DNA of 28,701 nucleotides from CAJPSE01 sp963514535 (GTDB lineage Bacteria > Synergistota > Synergistia > Synergistales > Aminobacteriaceae): the NCBI GenBank assembly GCA_963514535.1, contig CAUPUB010000019.1, positions 1 to 28,701 of the forward strand, written 5' to 3'. The position numbers were made by a program, and so were the translations under genes. A model generated the notes under the pieces. The model was given only the letters and a program-made list of their open reading frames with translations. It did no database searches and was not told where the DNA came from. Shown in pieces: positions 10,025 through 17,587 of the stretch. Each line of letters starts with the position of its first letter. Position 1 is the first letter of the stretch.

Positions 10025-11275
10025 GTGTCTGCGGTGACGCTTCATTTTGAAAACATCCAGGGACGCATTGCGCGGGCCAGGGAGCTGTCCGAAACCCGGG
10101 ATCTCCTGGCGGAGCTCCTCGTCATGTCCGATTTTCGGCTCTTCTCCCTCTTCGGCGTCACTCGATACTCCCCTCAGGACGTCCATAACCTGAGGGATCA
10201 GATTTTTTCCCGGCTCGTCCTGGAGCTGACGCGGAACGGCTGGAACTGCGACTCCGCGTCGTTCGGACCGGGACGTCGGGATACCTTTTTGATGGAGGTG
10301 GCACGCCGCGGCCTGCCGCTGACGGTGACCCGTCTTCTGGATATGGGGGCGAACGCGGACTACAACACCCGGGGCTATGGGGATTCCACCGCGCTCATGG
10401 CCGCGCGGGACCCCGAGATCATGAAGAAACTCATCCGGTACGGCGCCAACCCCATGGGGCAAAACGCCCACAGGCAGACGGACTTCACCTATAAACTGCT
10501 CAGGGGGTTCGTCCCGGGAGCCCGCTTCTACTTTTACAACACGGGAAAGATCCCGTTCCAGCCCCTGCTGGACAACCTCAGGGAATGCCTGTTGAGTCGA
10601 GAGAGCGTGCCGTACGATTCAATGTACCCCCTGTGCCTCCTTCCCGTGGTGCCCCCGGGGGTCCCCTATCGCAACATCATCGATAGGAAGCTTATCGACG
10701 CCATGTTCGACAAGCACTTCTTCCCGAGCCCGTCCGAGGCTCTTTCGTTTCGTCTGGCGGAGGGGATGCCGGTCTGGAGCTATCTGCGTTTTCGCATGGG
10801 CGACGCCATCAGCGTCTCGCCGGCCCATTTCGTGGCCTATCTGGCCTGCATGGCCAGGGGAGAGGCGTTTTCCGCCCCGGCGGACTTCTCCTGCATCGAG
10901 TCGTATCTCGAAAAGCCGCTGCCCCGTGAGATTCTGCCTCGTGGGGGCATCTCGAAGTCCCTGTTCATCTACATGATCTTTTCGTTGGCGAACCTTCCAC
11001 CGCCCCGGCTGCTTCGGTGGCTCCTGCTGCTGGGCAGGGCCATCCGCCGCGTCGCGCTGTGGATGGATATCCTGGGGGAGGAGGCGTTCCGGGTCGTCAA
11101 CGCTGCGTTTCCCGTGGCCCGGAAGAGCAGCCATGTCCTACAGGAGCTGAGCTTGATGCAGTCGCTCCTCTCCATGCGCGTCAACGTCACGGACAGCTTC
11201 GGCGAGTTCCGGATCCCGGAGGGGCTTCGGTCCCCGGTCCTCGCCGAGATGCCTCCGGATAGCCTGGAGAGCTGA
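10025..11275 (+). CDS. Ankyrin-repeat protein
   Basis: A 416-aa cytoplasmic protein without signal peptide. Residues about 85-155 carry two to three ankyrin-like helices (TFLMEVARRGLPLTVTRLL, DMGANADYN, STALMAARDPEIMKKLIRYG, ANPMGQN). The N-terminal 80 and C-terminal 260 residues are helical and of no family I recognise. The start is a GTG with GGAGG 7 nt upstream. It is the first gene of a probable unit with lysA (41-nt gap) and the exported protein. Ankyrin repeats mediate protein contacts; the partner is unknown. Confidence 0.72.
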   Translation: MSAVTLHFENIQGRIARARELSETRDLLAELLVMSDFRLFSLFGVTRYSPQDVHNLRDQIFSRLVLELTRNGWNCDSASFGPGRRDTFLMEVARRGLPLTVTRLLDMGANADYNTRGYGDSTALMAARDPEIMKKLIRYGANPMGQNAHRQTDFTYKLLRGFVPGARFYFYNTGKIPFQPLLDNLRECLLSRESVPYDSMYPLCLLPVVPPGVPYRNIIDRKLIDAMFDKHFFPSPSEALSFRLAEGMPVWSYLRFRMGDAISVSPAHFVAYLACMARGEAFSAPADFSCIESYLEKPLPREILPRGGISKSLFIYMIFSLANLPPPRLLRWLLLLGRAIRRVALWMDILGEEAFRVVNAAFPVARKSSHVLQELSLMQSLLSMRVNVTDSFGEFRIPEGLRSPVLAEMPPDSLES

Positions 11276-11316
11276 GGAGCCCGGGTACTCGGTCTCCCGA
11301 AGGAGGAAGGGCTGCC

Positions 11317-12615
11317 GTGCCGCATCTTTTCTGGGGGGGAGCGGACTGCATGGGGTTGGCCGCTCGATTTGGGACACCCCTTTATGTTCTGGATGAGTCC
11401 ATAATTCGTGCCCGCTGTGCGGAGGTGAGGAGGGACTTTCTGGACCGTTGGTCGAGTGCCTCGGCCAGCTACGCCAGCAAGGCGTTTCTGACCCGGACGA
11501 TGGCCCGCATCGTGGAGGATGAGGGGCTGGGGCTGGACGTCGTCTCCCTGGGAGAGCTCCAGACGGCGCTCTCGGCGGGTTTCCCGGCCTCCCGCATCGA
11601 GATGCACGGCAGCGCGAAGAGCGAGTCCGAGCTGGATGCCGCCCTGGATGCGGGGATCGGGCGCATTGTCGTCGATGGCCTCATGGAGCTCGAGGTGCTT
11701 GCGGACCTCGCGGCCCGCAGGGGGCGGAGGGCGGAGATCCTGCTCCGCGTCACCCCGGGGGTTGCTCCCCATACGCACGCCTACATCGCGACGGGGCACG
11801 AGGGCAGCAAGTTCGGCCTGCCCCTGGATGGCGACCTCCTGCCGCGGGCCGTGCGTTTTGCGTTGGAACAGGAGTTTATCTCGCTGCGAGGTCTGCACTT
11901 TCACGTTGGGTCCCAGATCTTCGAGCCCACGGCGCACGTCCGATCCGTCATGCGGGTTGTCGAGGCCATGAAGCGCCTGCGCGAGGAGCTGGGGTTCAGG
12001 GTTTTGGAGCTGGGCATGGGCGGTGGGTTCGGGGCCCGTTCCCATCCCTCCGAGCCGCATGTGCCCCTGAGCCTGTTTACCGATGCCATGATGGAGGCGC
12101 TGGAACGCGCGTGCGGGGCGGGAGGGCTGGAGGTCCCGGCCGTCTCCATAGAGCCGGGACGCTGGATTGTCTCGGAGGCGGGGATCACCCTTTACCGGGT
12201 CGAGACGGTCAAGGAATTGCCGGGTGTGACCTATGTTGGGGTGGACGGGGGGATGGCGGACAACCCGCGTCCCGCCCTCTACCGGGCGGTCTATCGGGCG
12301 GCCGTGGTCGATAGGCCCGATGCGCCTCCCGACTGGGGAAATGTCAAGGTTACCGTTGTCGGAAAGTGTTGCGAGACGGGGGATGTCCTGATTGAAGACG
12401 CCGCTCTTCCTCCCGTGAGGCGGGGGGATGTGCTGGCGCTGTTCAACACGGGGGCGTATACTTTCTCGATGGCGGGGAACTACAACCGGCTTTGCCGTCC
12501 CGCCGTCGTGCTGGTGAAGGGGGGGCAGGCGGAGGTCATTGTGGAGCGTCAGACGCCCGATGACCTGCTTCGGGGCGACCGTATTCCCCGGCGGCTGGAC
12601 CGCCCAGGGGAATAG
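11317..12615 (+). CDS. lysA: Diaminopimelate decarboxylase
   Basis: A 432-aa PLP-dependent fold-type III enzyme that converts meso-diaminopimelate to L-lysine, the last step of lysine synthesis. The PLP lysine is K55 in YASKAF. Other family marks are the HVGSQIF strand, the glycine loop GMGGGFG that holds the PLP phosphate, EPGRWIV, the cross-active-site CCETGD motif and the late GAYTFSMAGNYN tyrosine region. Length is normal. Translation starts at GTG with AGGAGG 10 nt upstream. It sits between an ankyrin gene and an exported-protein gene, with no other lysine genes nearby. Confidence 0.95.
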   Translation: MPHLFWGGADCMGLAARFGTPLYVLDESIIRARCAEVRRDFLDRWSSASASYASKAFLTRTMARIVEDEGLGLDVVSLGELQTALSAGFPASRIEMHGSAKSESELDAALDAGIGRIVVDGLMELEVLADLAARRGRRAEILLRVTPGVAPHTHAYIATGHEGSKFGLPLDGDLLPRAVRFALEQEFISLRGLHFHVGSQIFEPTAHVRSVMRVVEAMKRLREELGFRVLELGMGGGFGARSHPSEPHVPLSLFTDAMMEALERACGAGGLEVPAVSIEPGRWIVSEAGITLYRVETVKELPGVTYVGVDGGMADNPRPALYRAVYRAAVVDRPDAPPDWGNVKVTVVGKCCETGDVLIEDAALPPVRRGDVLALFNTGAYTFSMAGNYNRLCRPAVVLVKGGQAEVIVERQTPDDLLRGDRIPRRLDRPGE

Positions 12616-12662
12616 GATTTCCAAAGGGTTTATTCAGCAGTTTATTCAAGGAGGCAGAAGAA

Positions 12663-13589
12663 GTGAGAAGGATTGACAAGGTAAGGTTGGGTATGGTTTT
12701 TGTGCTGGCGGCGCTTCTGATGGCGCCTGCAGCGGGGTGGGCGAGGATCTTTTCGTATGGGCGGCCACATTATTTTTACCTGCCCATGCAGTTGCAGTTT
12801 GCCGACAGGGATACCGGGAACCCCATCGGCAGTTCGTCCAACATGGTCATGTATGGGGGAAAGACACAAGAGTTCGCCGTCGACGCCGTGGATTTCAATC
12901 GGAACGGCGTTATCGATATACGCGATTTCAACGTCTGGGCCCCTTCTACGACTGTGTCTCTGGATATCCTGATCTCCGGCGATGTAGGTGTCGATCCCGA
13001 CGCCATCCCTGACGTGTCCCTCGACATCTTCCCCGTCCCGCCAAACCTCCCCACGGACAGACTGCTCGAGATGGCGCCGCAGCTCCGAGGGAAGTTCGAG
13101 GCCGCGTTCATGGAGGCCCTGAAGAAGCAAGTCGGGTATTATCTCCAGCCGAAGACCACATCAAACCCGGAGCGTCTTCTAGACGTGACCGCGCTCGACG
13201 CTTCTAATATAGAACTTTATAACTCTGCTGAGAATCCCCACGTCCTCCCCCCCTCCTCGCTGCCCCGCCGGGTCCTCTTGTGCCGCGTGACGCCCCAGCA
13301 GCAGCTGGGGAATGACACCAGCCCAAACTACAGGGAGCAGATTGCGCATTTCAAATACACTATTTACTGGGGGGCAAAAGCTGCACTTCATGATGAGAAG
13401 GAAAGGGAGGGCTTGACGACTCGGGCGGAGACTCCCGAGATGAGCGTTCTTGTACGCCCCACCGACCAGGGCGGCAAGGGCGGGGACAACGGTGGTGGAA
13501 GCTGCGACGCGCTGTCCCTGGGAGCGGCCGTGCTTCTGGTTCCGGGGCTGTTCCTCCTCCGTAGGGGGAAGGAGCGGGCTGAGGGCTAA
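12663..13589 (+). CDS. Exported protein with Synergist-CTERM sorting signal
   Basis: A 308-aa protein with an N-terminal signal peptide (about 1-28, cleavage after GWA). The middle region is unrecognised apart from DFNRNGVIDIRDF (about 78-90), which matches a dockerin/EF-hand-like calcium loop. The last 35 residues have a Gly-rich linker, a Cys at about 281, a hydrophobic helix and an Arg-Arg cluster. That is the layout of the Synergist-CTERM domain, thought to be recognised by a dedicated sorting enzyme and lead to surface anchoring. The GTG start has AAGGAGG 8 nt upstream. It is last in the ankyrin-lysA unit and followed by a strong terminator. The exact function is unknown. Confidence 0.8.
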   Translation: MRRIDKVRLGMVFVLAALLMAPAAGWARIFSYGRPHYFYLPMQLQFADRDTGNPIGSSSNMVMYGGKTQEFAVDAVDFNRNGVIDIRDFNVWAPSTTVSLDILISGDVGVDPDAIPDVSLDIFPVPPNLPTDRLLEMAPQLRGKFEAAFMEALKKQVGYYLQPKTTSNPERLLDVTALDASNIELYNSAENPHVLPPSSLPRRVLLCRVTPQQQLGNDTSPNYREQIAHFKYTIYWGAKAALHDEKEREGLTTRAETPEMSVLVRPTDQGGKGGDNGGGSCDALSLGAAVLLVPGLFLLRRGKERAEG

Positions 13590-13608
13590 AACGCGATTAT
13601 GACAGGCA

Positions 13609-13656
13609 CGAAAGGCCCGGACGAGGGGCGTTCCCTCGTCCGGGCCTTTCGTTTAT
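13609..13656. terminator. Strong rho-independent terminator
   Basis: A perfect 19-bp stem (13609-13627 with 13633-13651, arm CGAAAGGCCCGGACGAGGG) has a 5-nt loop, followed by GTTTATA. It lies between the plus-strand exported-protein gene and the convergent tail-anchored gene and probably serves both. Confidence 0.9.
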
Positions 13657-13709
13657 AAGTGGCATAAGGATGCGAGTGTACGGGACGTAAATGTGCGGTG
13701 GAAGGTGCG

Positions 13710-14708
13710 TTAAAACAGGGACCGGATCGCCCAGAAAAAGCCCACCAGGACCAATCCCAAAAACAAAAAGAAGATCAGGTTATCAAAAAAGCCGATCCGC
13801 CTCCGTCTGTCGGTCGCCGCAAGCAGTGTCCGCAGGCGCAGGTCCTTGTTCAGGGTCAGCAGGCCGCGCATCTCCTCGTTGATCGTGAGGTAAACATAGG
13901 TCTTCTCCTCCCGTCGATCGATGGACTCGATGGGAAACGCCGTGGGCTGCTTTGTGGCCTGCAAAAACTGCTGGACCAGGCCTCCGGCCCCCACGGTGCT
14001 CTGGATCTGCACCTCCAGGACATCCCCAGGGACGAGGTCTGCAAGGGCCTTGCCATGTATGGGGTCGATGAGAGGCAGACATTGGACGAGGATCCCCGAG
14101 AACGACCTCTGCCCCTCCTTAGCAGTCGTTTCCTCAGAGGAGCCTCCACTTTCCTTGGGGGTCTCCAGGAGTCCGGCCTCGATAAGTTCGTCCCTGCTCG
14201 GACGTTCCATGTCGCAGGATACGTCCAGAAGACAATGGCTCACGCGTTCATAGCCCTTACGGATTGCCTCCGAAATTCGGGACAGGATCTGCGCGGCCTC
14301 CTGGGGCTCCGCCCGATAGAGCTCCATCCGATCCTCCGTGGGCAGAAGTTCCGGAATCAGAGGGGCCAGTTTGTCCCCCCAGATCTTGTCGTAGGGCCCA
14401 ATATGGGAGGAAAGCTTGTTGAAGGTCCTCCAGTCCAGCGAGGAACTGAGGTCGGCCAGGGATTCCGCATGGGTTACCCAGAAGGCCTGGAAGAGAGTCT
14501 TGCCCGTCGCTCCCTCGAAGATCAGACAAAACGCCCCGCACAGGTCCCCCACCTGTTTCGACGTGATGAAGGTGTATTTCAGGGCGACGTAGCCCTCGGA
14601 CGCCTCCTCTGCAGGGGACTCCGCGCCTGTTTCGGTGGCGGTCACCTCATCGGTCTCGGGGGAAGCGGTGTTCGGGCTGGCTTCGTTCGGCGGCAAAACT
14701 GAGGACAT
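13710..14708 (-). CDS. Tail-anchored protein of unknown function
   Basis: A 332-aa protein I cannot assign. The first 40 residues are Ser/Thr/Glu-rich and low in complexity. A mixed alpha/beta region follows (about 40-165), then a second acidic linker (about 180-200) and a domain of about 100 residues. One membrane helix closes the protein (about 306-326), giving a tail-anchored form with the domains in the cytoplasm. AAGGAG lies 11 nt before the ATG. It is 73 nt downstream of a zinc-ribbon gene on the same strand, so the two are probably co-transcribed. Confidence 0.65.
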   Translation of the reverse strand: MSSVLPPNEASPNTASPETDEVTATETGAESPAEEASEGYVALKYTFITSKQVGDLCGAFCLIFEGATGKTLFQAFWVTHAESLADLSSSLDWRTFNKLSSHIGPYDKIWGDKLAPLIPELLPTEDRMELYRAEPQEAAQILSRISEAIRKGYERVSHCLLDVSCDMERPSRDELIEAGLLETPKESGGSSEETTAKEGQRSFSGILVQCLPLIDPIHGKALADLVPGDVLEVQIQSTVGAGGLVQQFLQATKQPTAFPIESIDRREEKTYVYLTINEEMRGLLTLNKDLRLRTLLAATDRRRRIGFFDNLIFFLFLGLVLVGFFWAIRSLF

Positions 14709-14781
14709 GGTAGGATCGGCTCCTTTTCATCGTTGCCCCTGCCTGCGTCGGTCCCGAGCAGGATGGGGTATTACGGCTCCC

Positions 14782-14943
14782 TTACTTAACGGAGAAGCTT
14801 TTTGCGCTCCAGGACTTTCCACGCTTCATCTCCCCGGACACCAGCTCGAGGTAGCGGCTGAAACAGGAGGGGCATCGCTTTGTCGCGGCGTTTGCCTCCT
14901 CCTCGAATTCCTTCTTGCACTGGATGCATCGAAACTTTGCCAT
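14782..14943 (-). CDS. 53-aa zinc-ribbon protein
   Basis: A short frame starting at the ATG at 14943, with GGAGGAG 7 nt upstream, encodes 53 residues. Two CxxC pairs (C6/C9 in CIQC and C24/C27 in CPSC) form a typical four-cysteine zinc ribbon, similar to FmdB-type or rubredoxin-like small regulators. The tail is Lys/Ser-rich. Such proteins bind zinc structurally and often act as small adaptors; the partner is unknown. It lies just upstream of the tail-anchored gene. The strong ribosome site and the cysteine pattern support it as real. Confidence 0.8.
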   Translation of the reverse strand: MAKFRCIQCKKEFEEEANAATKRCPSCFSRYLELVSGEMKRGKSWSAKSFSVK

Positions 14944-15184
14944 AAGAGATCTCCTCCCCAATAGTCATGATCGTGAGACTGCAATGAAACGCCTCCCACC
15001 GGGGACCTGCCATAATACCCCCCCGCAGAGGACGGCATCCGCTCCATCCCTATCATACCATCTTTCATATCATATCATAGAGGAAAAGGAGAAAATACCA
15101 TTTCGGTACAATGGCTTTCCCCCTTAGCCTAAAAATCTAGGGGATCTGTGGTGACAAAAAGCTCGGTCGCAGTAGGTATGCGTT

Positions 15185-15460
15185 TTAGCCGAAGAGTTCG
15201 GCATGATTGCCAAGGCGATAGAGGGACAAGGTCTCCTCGTCTCTTTCGTAGATGAGTAGCCAATCCGGAGCGACGTGGCACTCCAGGCAGCCCGACCACT
15301 CTCCCACTAGGGCGTGCTCCCTGTAAGAGGGCGGCAGGGGGTCATCCAGGGACAAAAGGTCGATGACGGACTGAAGAAGTTCCATATCGCAGTCCCCGGA
15401 ACGGGAAGAACGCTTGTAATCCTTCCTGAAGGACTTCGTCGTCAGAATGGAGCGCGTCAC
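15185..15460 (-). CDS. YafQ-family mRNA interferase toxin
   Basis: A 91-aa RelE-superfamily toxin of the YafQ branch, which cuts mRNA on the ribosome. The residues needed in E. coli YafQ all have counterparts: H49 (EHAL), H62 and D66 (ECHVAPDW), R82 and H86 (RLGNHAELF) and F90 near the C-terminus. It should be active. Its ATG overlaps the antitoxin stop (15457-15460), so it is translated after the antitoxin, the usual arrangement. Confidence 0.9.
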   Translation of the reverse strand: MTRSILTTKSFRKDYKRSSRSGDCDMELLQSVIDLLSLDDPLPPSYREHALVGEWSGCLECHVAPDWLLIYERDEETLSLYRLGNHAELFG

Positions 15461-15729
15461 TCCCCGTCCTCCCCGTCAAGCGCGGCGAACATCGAGGCTG
15501 CGTCGTTGAAACGGCGTACTCCAAGACCGACCCGGCCGTCCCGAATCGCTGCGGCCGTTTCTTCGTTGGGGACATTCAGAGCGATTGGGAGTACCCCGGT
15601 CTCGGCGACCGTCGTGAGAAACGCGCGGATAACCGTACTGGCCGACACACCGCGGCGGGCAAATACGGCGTCCGCCTTGTACTTGACATCCGAATCGATG
15701 CGGGCCCGGATGACGGAATCCGTCTTCAT
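15457..15729 (-). CDS. RelB/DinJ-family antitoxin
   Basis: A 90-aa antitoxin. The N-terminal half (about 1-48, KTDSVIRARIDSDVKYKADAVF... with a conserved ARRGVSASTVIRAFL helix) is a ribbon-helix-helix DNA-binding domain. The C-terminal half is the likely toxin-binding arm. It should neutralise the YafQ toxin and repress its own promoter through the palindrome just upstream. GGGAGGG lies 6 nt before the ATG. Confidence 0.9.
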   Translation of the reverse strand: MKTDSVIRARIDSDVKYKADAVFARRGVSASTVIRAFLTTVAETGVLPIALNVPNEETAAAIRDGRVGLGVRRFNDAASMFAALDGEDGE

Positions 15730-15755
15730 GGCAAACCCTCCCTTGAATAATGAAT

Positions 15756-15795
15756 AATGTAGCTACATTTTAACTGGCAGCCTATTAAGGATCAA
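15756..15795 (-). promoter_or_regulatory. Toxin-antitoxin promoter with palindromic operator
   Basis: On the minus strand, TTGATC (15790-15795) and TAAAAT (15767-15772) are separated by 17 nt. A perfect 14-bp palindrome, AATGTAGCTACATT (15756-15769), overlaps the -10 and the start region. This is the expected place for autorepression by a ribbon-helix-helix antitoxin. Confidence 0.7.
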
Positions 15796-15813
15796 GGGGA
15801 CAACGAAGAGAAC

Positions 15814-15856
15814 CCCGGTATACGATTGGCAATCCGAGATTGCCCTCATTACCGGG
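15814..15856. other. Nested two-stem hairpin in a 360-bp gene-free stretch
   Basis: Outer arms CCCGGTA (15814-15820) and TACCGGG (15850-15856) enclose inner arms GGCAATC (15828-15834) and GATTGCC (15838-15844) with a 3-nt loop. The whole stretch 15796-16087 has no convincing gene. It contains further short stems (for example CCTTG/CAAGG and CCCGT/ACGGG between 16010 and 16045). It may be a structured RNA or a remnant; no known RNA family was recognised. Confidence 0.35.
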
Positions 15857-16087
15857 TGTGCGATGGATGGGGATGGAGTTACCCTCACAGCGGCATGGAT
15901 GCCTGGAACTCCAGCCGGGAAAAGGAAGGACGCCGCCCGTTGAGGGCGATCAGAGCGGACCGATGCGAAAATTGATGCGAAGAGGAGAGGGCTCGCCCCT
16001 CAGGGCCTTGGACGTCTCCTCAAGGGATTTCCCCGTCAACGGGTGGGGCCAGCCGGGCATGATTTGGATGAGCGGCGTCAGCAAAAG

Positions 16088-16127
16088 CCCTACCCCCTCC
16101 CACGCCATGCGGACGAAAGGGGTAGGG
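16088..16127 (-). terminator. Probable terminator of the AhpD-like gene
   Basis: CCCTACCCC (16088-16096) and GGGGTAGGG (16119-16127) form a 9-bp stem with a long loop. On the minus strand it is followed by CTTTTGC. It lies about 30 bp downstream of the AhpD-like gene. Confidence 0.5.
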
Positions 16128-16155
16128 GTGTATGGAAGTTTGTGTTCGGAATGGC

Positions 16156-16494
16156 CTACTTCGATTTAAGCTGGTCGTAGACCTCCAGAACGATCCCGCC
16201 GTAGGCCGAGGCGGGCCCGCCGCCCATGAGGATGGCTACCTCTATGGCCTCCGCCACCTCCTCGCGGGTGACGCCTGCGTCGATGGCGTTCTGAGCGTGC
16301 GTCATGATGCAGGGCATGCAGCGGGCGGCCAGCCCGAGCATCAGGGCGATCAGTTCCTTGGTCTTCAGTGTCAACACACCCTCCTTGAGGGCGGAATCCT
16401 TGAGGGAACCCAAAGCCTTCATCGTCTCGGGAGCCGCCTCGGCCAGTTTGCCGCCTCGGATCTTTACCTCTCGAAAATCAGTCTTGACGTCCAT
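16156..16494 (-). CDS. AhpD-like / carboxymuconolactone decarboxylase family protein
   Basis: A 112-aa, all-helical protein of the AhpD/CMD superfamily. The redox site C59-x-x-C62 with H66 is intact (ARCMPCIMTHAQNA), and the glutamate ahead of it (KTKELIAL) is in place. Members with this motif act as disulfide reductases or low-activity peroxidases; this short form may be part of thiol-based defence in an anaerobe. GGAGGT lies 10 nt before the ATG. It has its own promoter and terminator, so it is probably monocistronic. Confidence 0.85.
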   Translation of the reverse strand: MDVKTDFREVKIRGGKLAEAAPETMKALGSLKDSALKEGVLTLKTKELIALMLGLAARCMPCIMTHAQNAIDAGVTREEVAEAIEVAILMGGGPASAYGGIVLEVYDQLKSK

Positions 16495-16543
16495 CGTATC
16501 GACAACCTCCAGATGTGAAAATGATATGAGTGAAGCAACTCAG

Positions 16544-16572
16544 AAGATAGCCCGACCGTGGTCCTTTGTCAA
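16544..16572 (-). promoter_or_regulatory. Promoter of the AhpD-like gene
   Basis: On the minus strand a perfect TTGACA (16567-16572) and TATCTT (16544-16549) are separated by 17 nt. Initiation is expected near 16537, about 43 nt before the start codon. Confidence 0.65.
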
Positions 16573-16601
16573 CGATGAATTCACGGAAGGGGCGAACACA
16601 A

Positions 16602-16631
16602 AAGGGGGGCCCTCACGGGAGGGCCCCCCTT
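16602..16631 (-). terminator. Rho-independent terminator of the DtxR-type gene
   Basis: A perfect 13-bp GC-rich stem, AAGGGGGGCCCTC (16602-16614) with its complement (16619-16631), has a 4-nt loop. On the minus strand it is followed by TTTTGTG. It lies 80 bp downstream of the regulator gene. Confidence 0.8.
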
Positions 16632-16661
16632 CATATTGAGTCATATCATATTGAGTCATAT
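16632..16661. repeat. Perfect 15-bp tandem duplication
   Basis: CATATTGAGTCATAT occurs twice in direct succession (16632-16646, 16647-16661). It directly abuts the terminator stem between it and the regulator gene. It is another example of the 15-bp duplications seen in this window. Confidence 0.9.
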
Positions 16662-16710
16662 TTGGGTTCGAGTCCTGTTTGCGTTTCGGCACAGGCATGG
16701 CCGGCGGATG

Positions 16711-17367
16711 TCAGTCGGCTTGAATCCAGACGGCCGCGGCCTCGTTGAGAGGCAGGTCCACGGTATGTCTCTTCACCTGCACGGTGTATTTGCCGTCCTC
16801 GATCTGGAGCAGTGTGACGTTGGTTCCAGAGGTCAGCCCGGAGTCCAGGAGCTTCTTGCGCAACGGCTCGTCGGCCGTGATGCGGATAATCTGGCCCTTA
16901 GCCCCCTCCGGCGAAAGGGTCAGGGGGAGCGGCAGAAGGATCGGTTTTTCGAGGGCGGCAAAGGCTTCGTCCACCCAGGGGTCCCGCTCCGCGCGGGCGC
17001 GCCGGAAATATTCGAGCAGGGCGTAGAGCCGCTCCTCGGTCACGGCGTCGACGTAGTGCTCCATGCAGCAGGCCATCTCGGAGGACTTCTCCCGGTCCAG
17101 CCCCAGGAGCTCATGGAAGAAGGCCCTCAGGCCCTCGTGCCGGCGGAACACAACCAGCCCCTTGCGACGCCCGCTGTCCGTCAGATGCAGCGCCCCGTAC
17201 CGTTCGTGATTCAGAAAACCCTGGTCGACGAGCTTCTGGACCGTGGCCGTGACCGTCCCCTTCGTGATCTTCAGACGCTCCGCCAGGTCCGTCACGGTCA
17301 CGGTGCGTCCGGTACTCTCCAGAAGAAACAGTTCCTCCAGGTAATCCTCTATGCGAGCCGTAATCAT
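16711..17367 (-). CDS. DtxR/MntR-family metal-dependent repressor
   Basis: A 218-aa regulator. Residues 1-70 are the winged helix (TVTDLAERLKITKGTVTATVQKL, then the wing YGALHLTDSGRRKG). Residues 75-140 are the dimerisation and metal-binding domain, with C100-x-x-E103-H104 (CCMEH) matching the primary metal-ligand motif of the family. The C-terminal 60 residues are a FeoA/SH3-like domain. It should sense Fe(II) or Mn(II) and repress uptake genes; the metal cannot be told from sequence alone. I start at the ATG at 17367 (MITARIEDY) because GAGGAGGG lies 4 nt upstream; the longer frame would run through the promoter. Confidence 0.92.
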   Translation of the reverse strand: MITARIEDYLEELFLLESTGRTVTVTDLAERLKITKGTVTATVQKLVDQGFLNHERYGALHLTDSGRRKGLVVFRRHEGLRAFFHELLGLDREKSSEMACCMEHYVDAVTEERLYALLEYFRRARAERDPWVDEAFAALEKPILLPLPLTLSPEGAKGQIIRITADEPLRKKLLDSGLTSGTNVTLLQIEDGKYTVQVKRHTVDLPLNEAAAVWIQAD

Positions 17368-17438
17368 GGCGCCCTCCTCGGCATTTTGAATGTTTGATGC
17401 GGAAGTCTTCGCGGCATCGAAAACCCTTGTTTGCAGAC

Positions 17439-17478
17439 GATACCATGTTATCCTAGGGCCGGTTGCGGTGTTTGTCAA
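17439..17478 (-). promoter_or_regulatory. DtxR-type gene promoter with overlapping dyad operator
   Basis: On the minus strand TTGACA (17473-17478) and TAGGAT (17450-17455) are separated by 17 nt. The imperfect palindrome GATAACATGGTATC (plus coordinates 17439-17452) overlaps the -10 and the start site. This placement suits metal-dependent autorepression. Confidence 0.6.
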
Positions 17479-17557
17479 GCAAGAAATGGGAGATAAAACA
17501 TACAATTCCCGGCAGTTTTTATGTCTTCCCACGGTATCCGGCATGAGGGCCGCCGAC

Positions 17558-17587
17558 GGGAGGAATGAAGATGGGAGGAATGAGGAT
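17558..17587 (+). repeat. 15-bp duplication of ribosome site and start codon
   Basis: GGGAGGAATGAAGAT (17558-17572) is followed by GGGAGGAATGAGGAT (17573-17587). Each copy places GGAGG 7 nt before an in-frame ATG (17571 and 17586). The deacetylase therefore has two equivalent translation starts 15 nt apart. Confidence 0.85.

Noticed and set aside
16664..16675. GGGTTCGAGTCC looks like the T-arm of a tRNA, perhaps a tRNA fragment left by integration.
   Set aside because: The flanking bases do not make a proper T-stem, and no acceptor, D-arm or anticodon arm is present. Twelve bases are too few.
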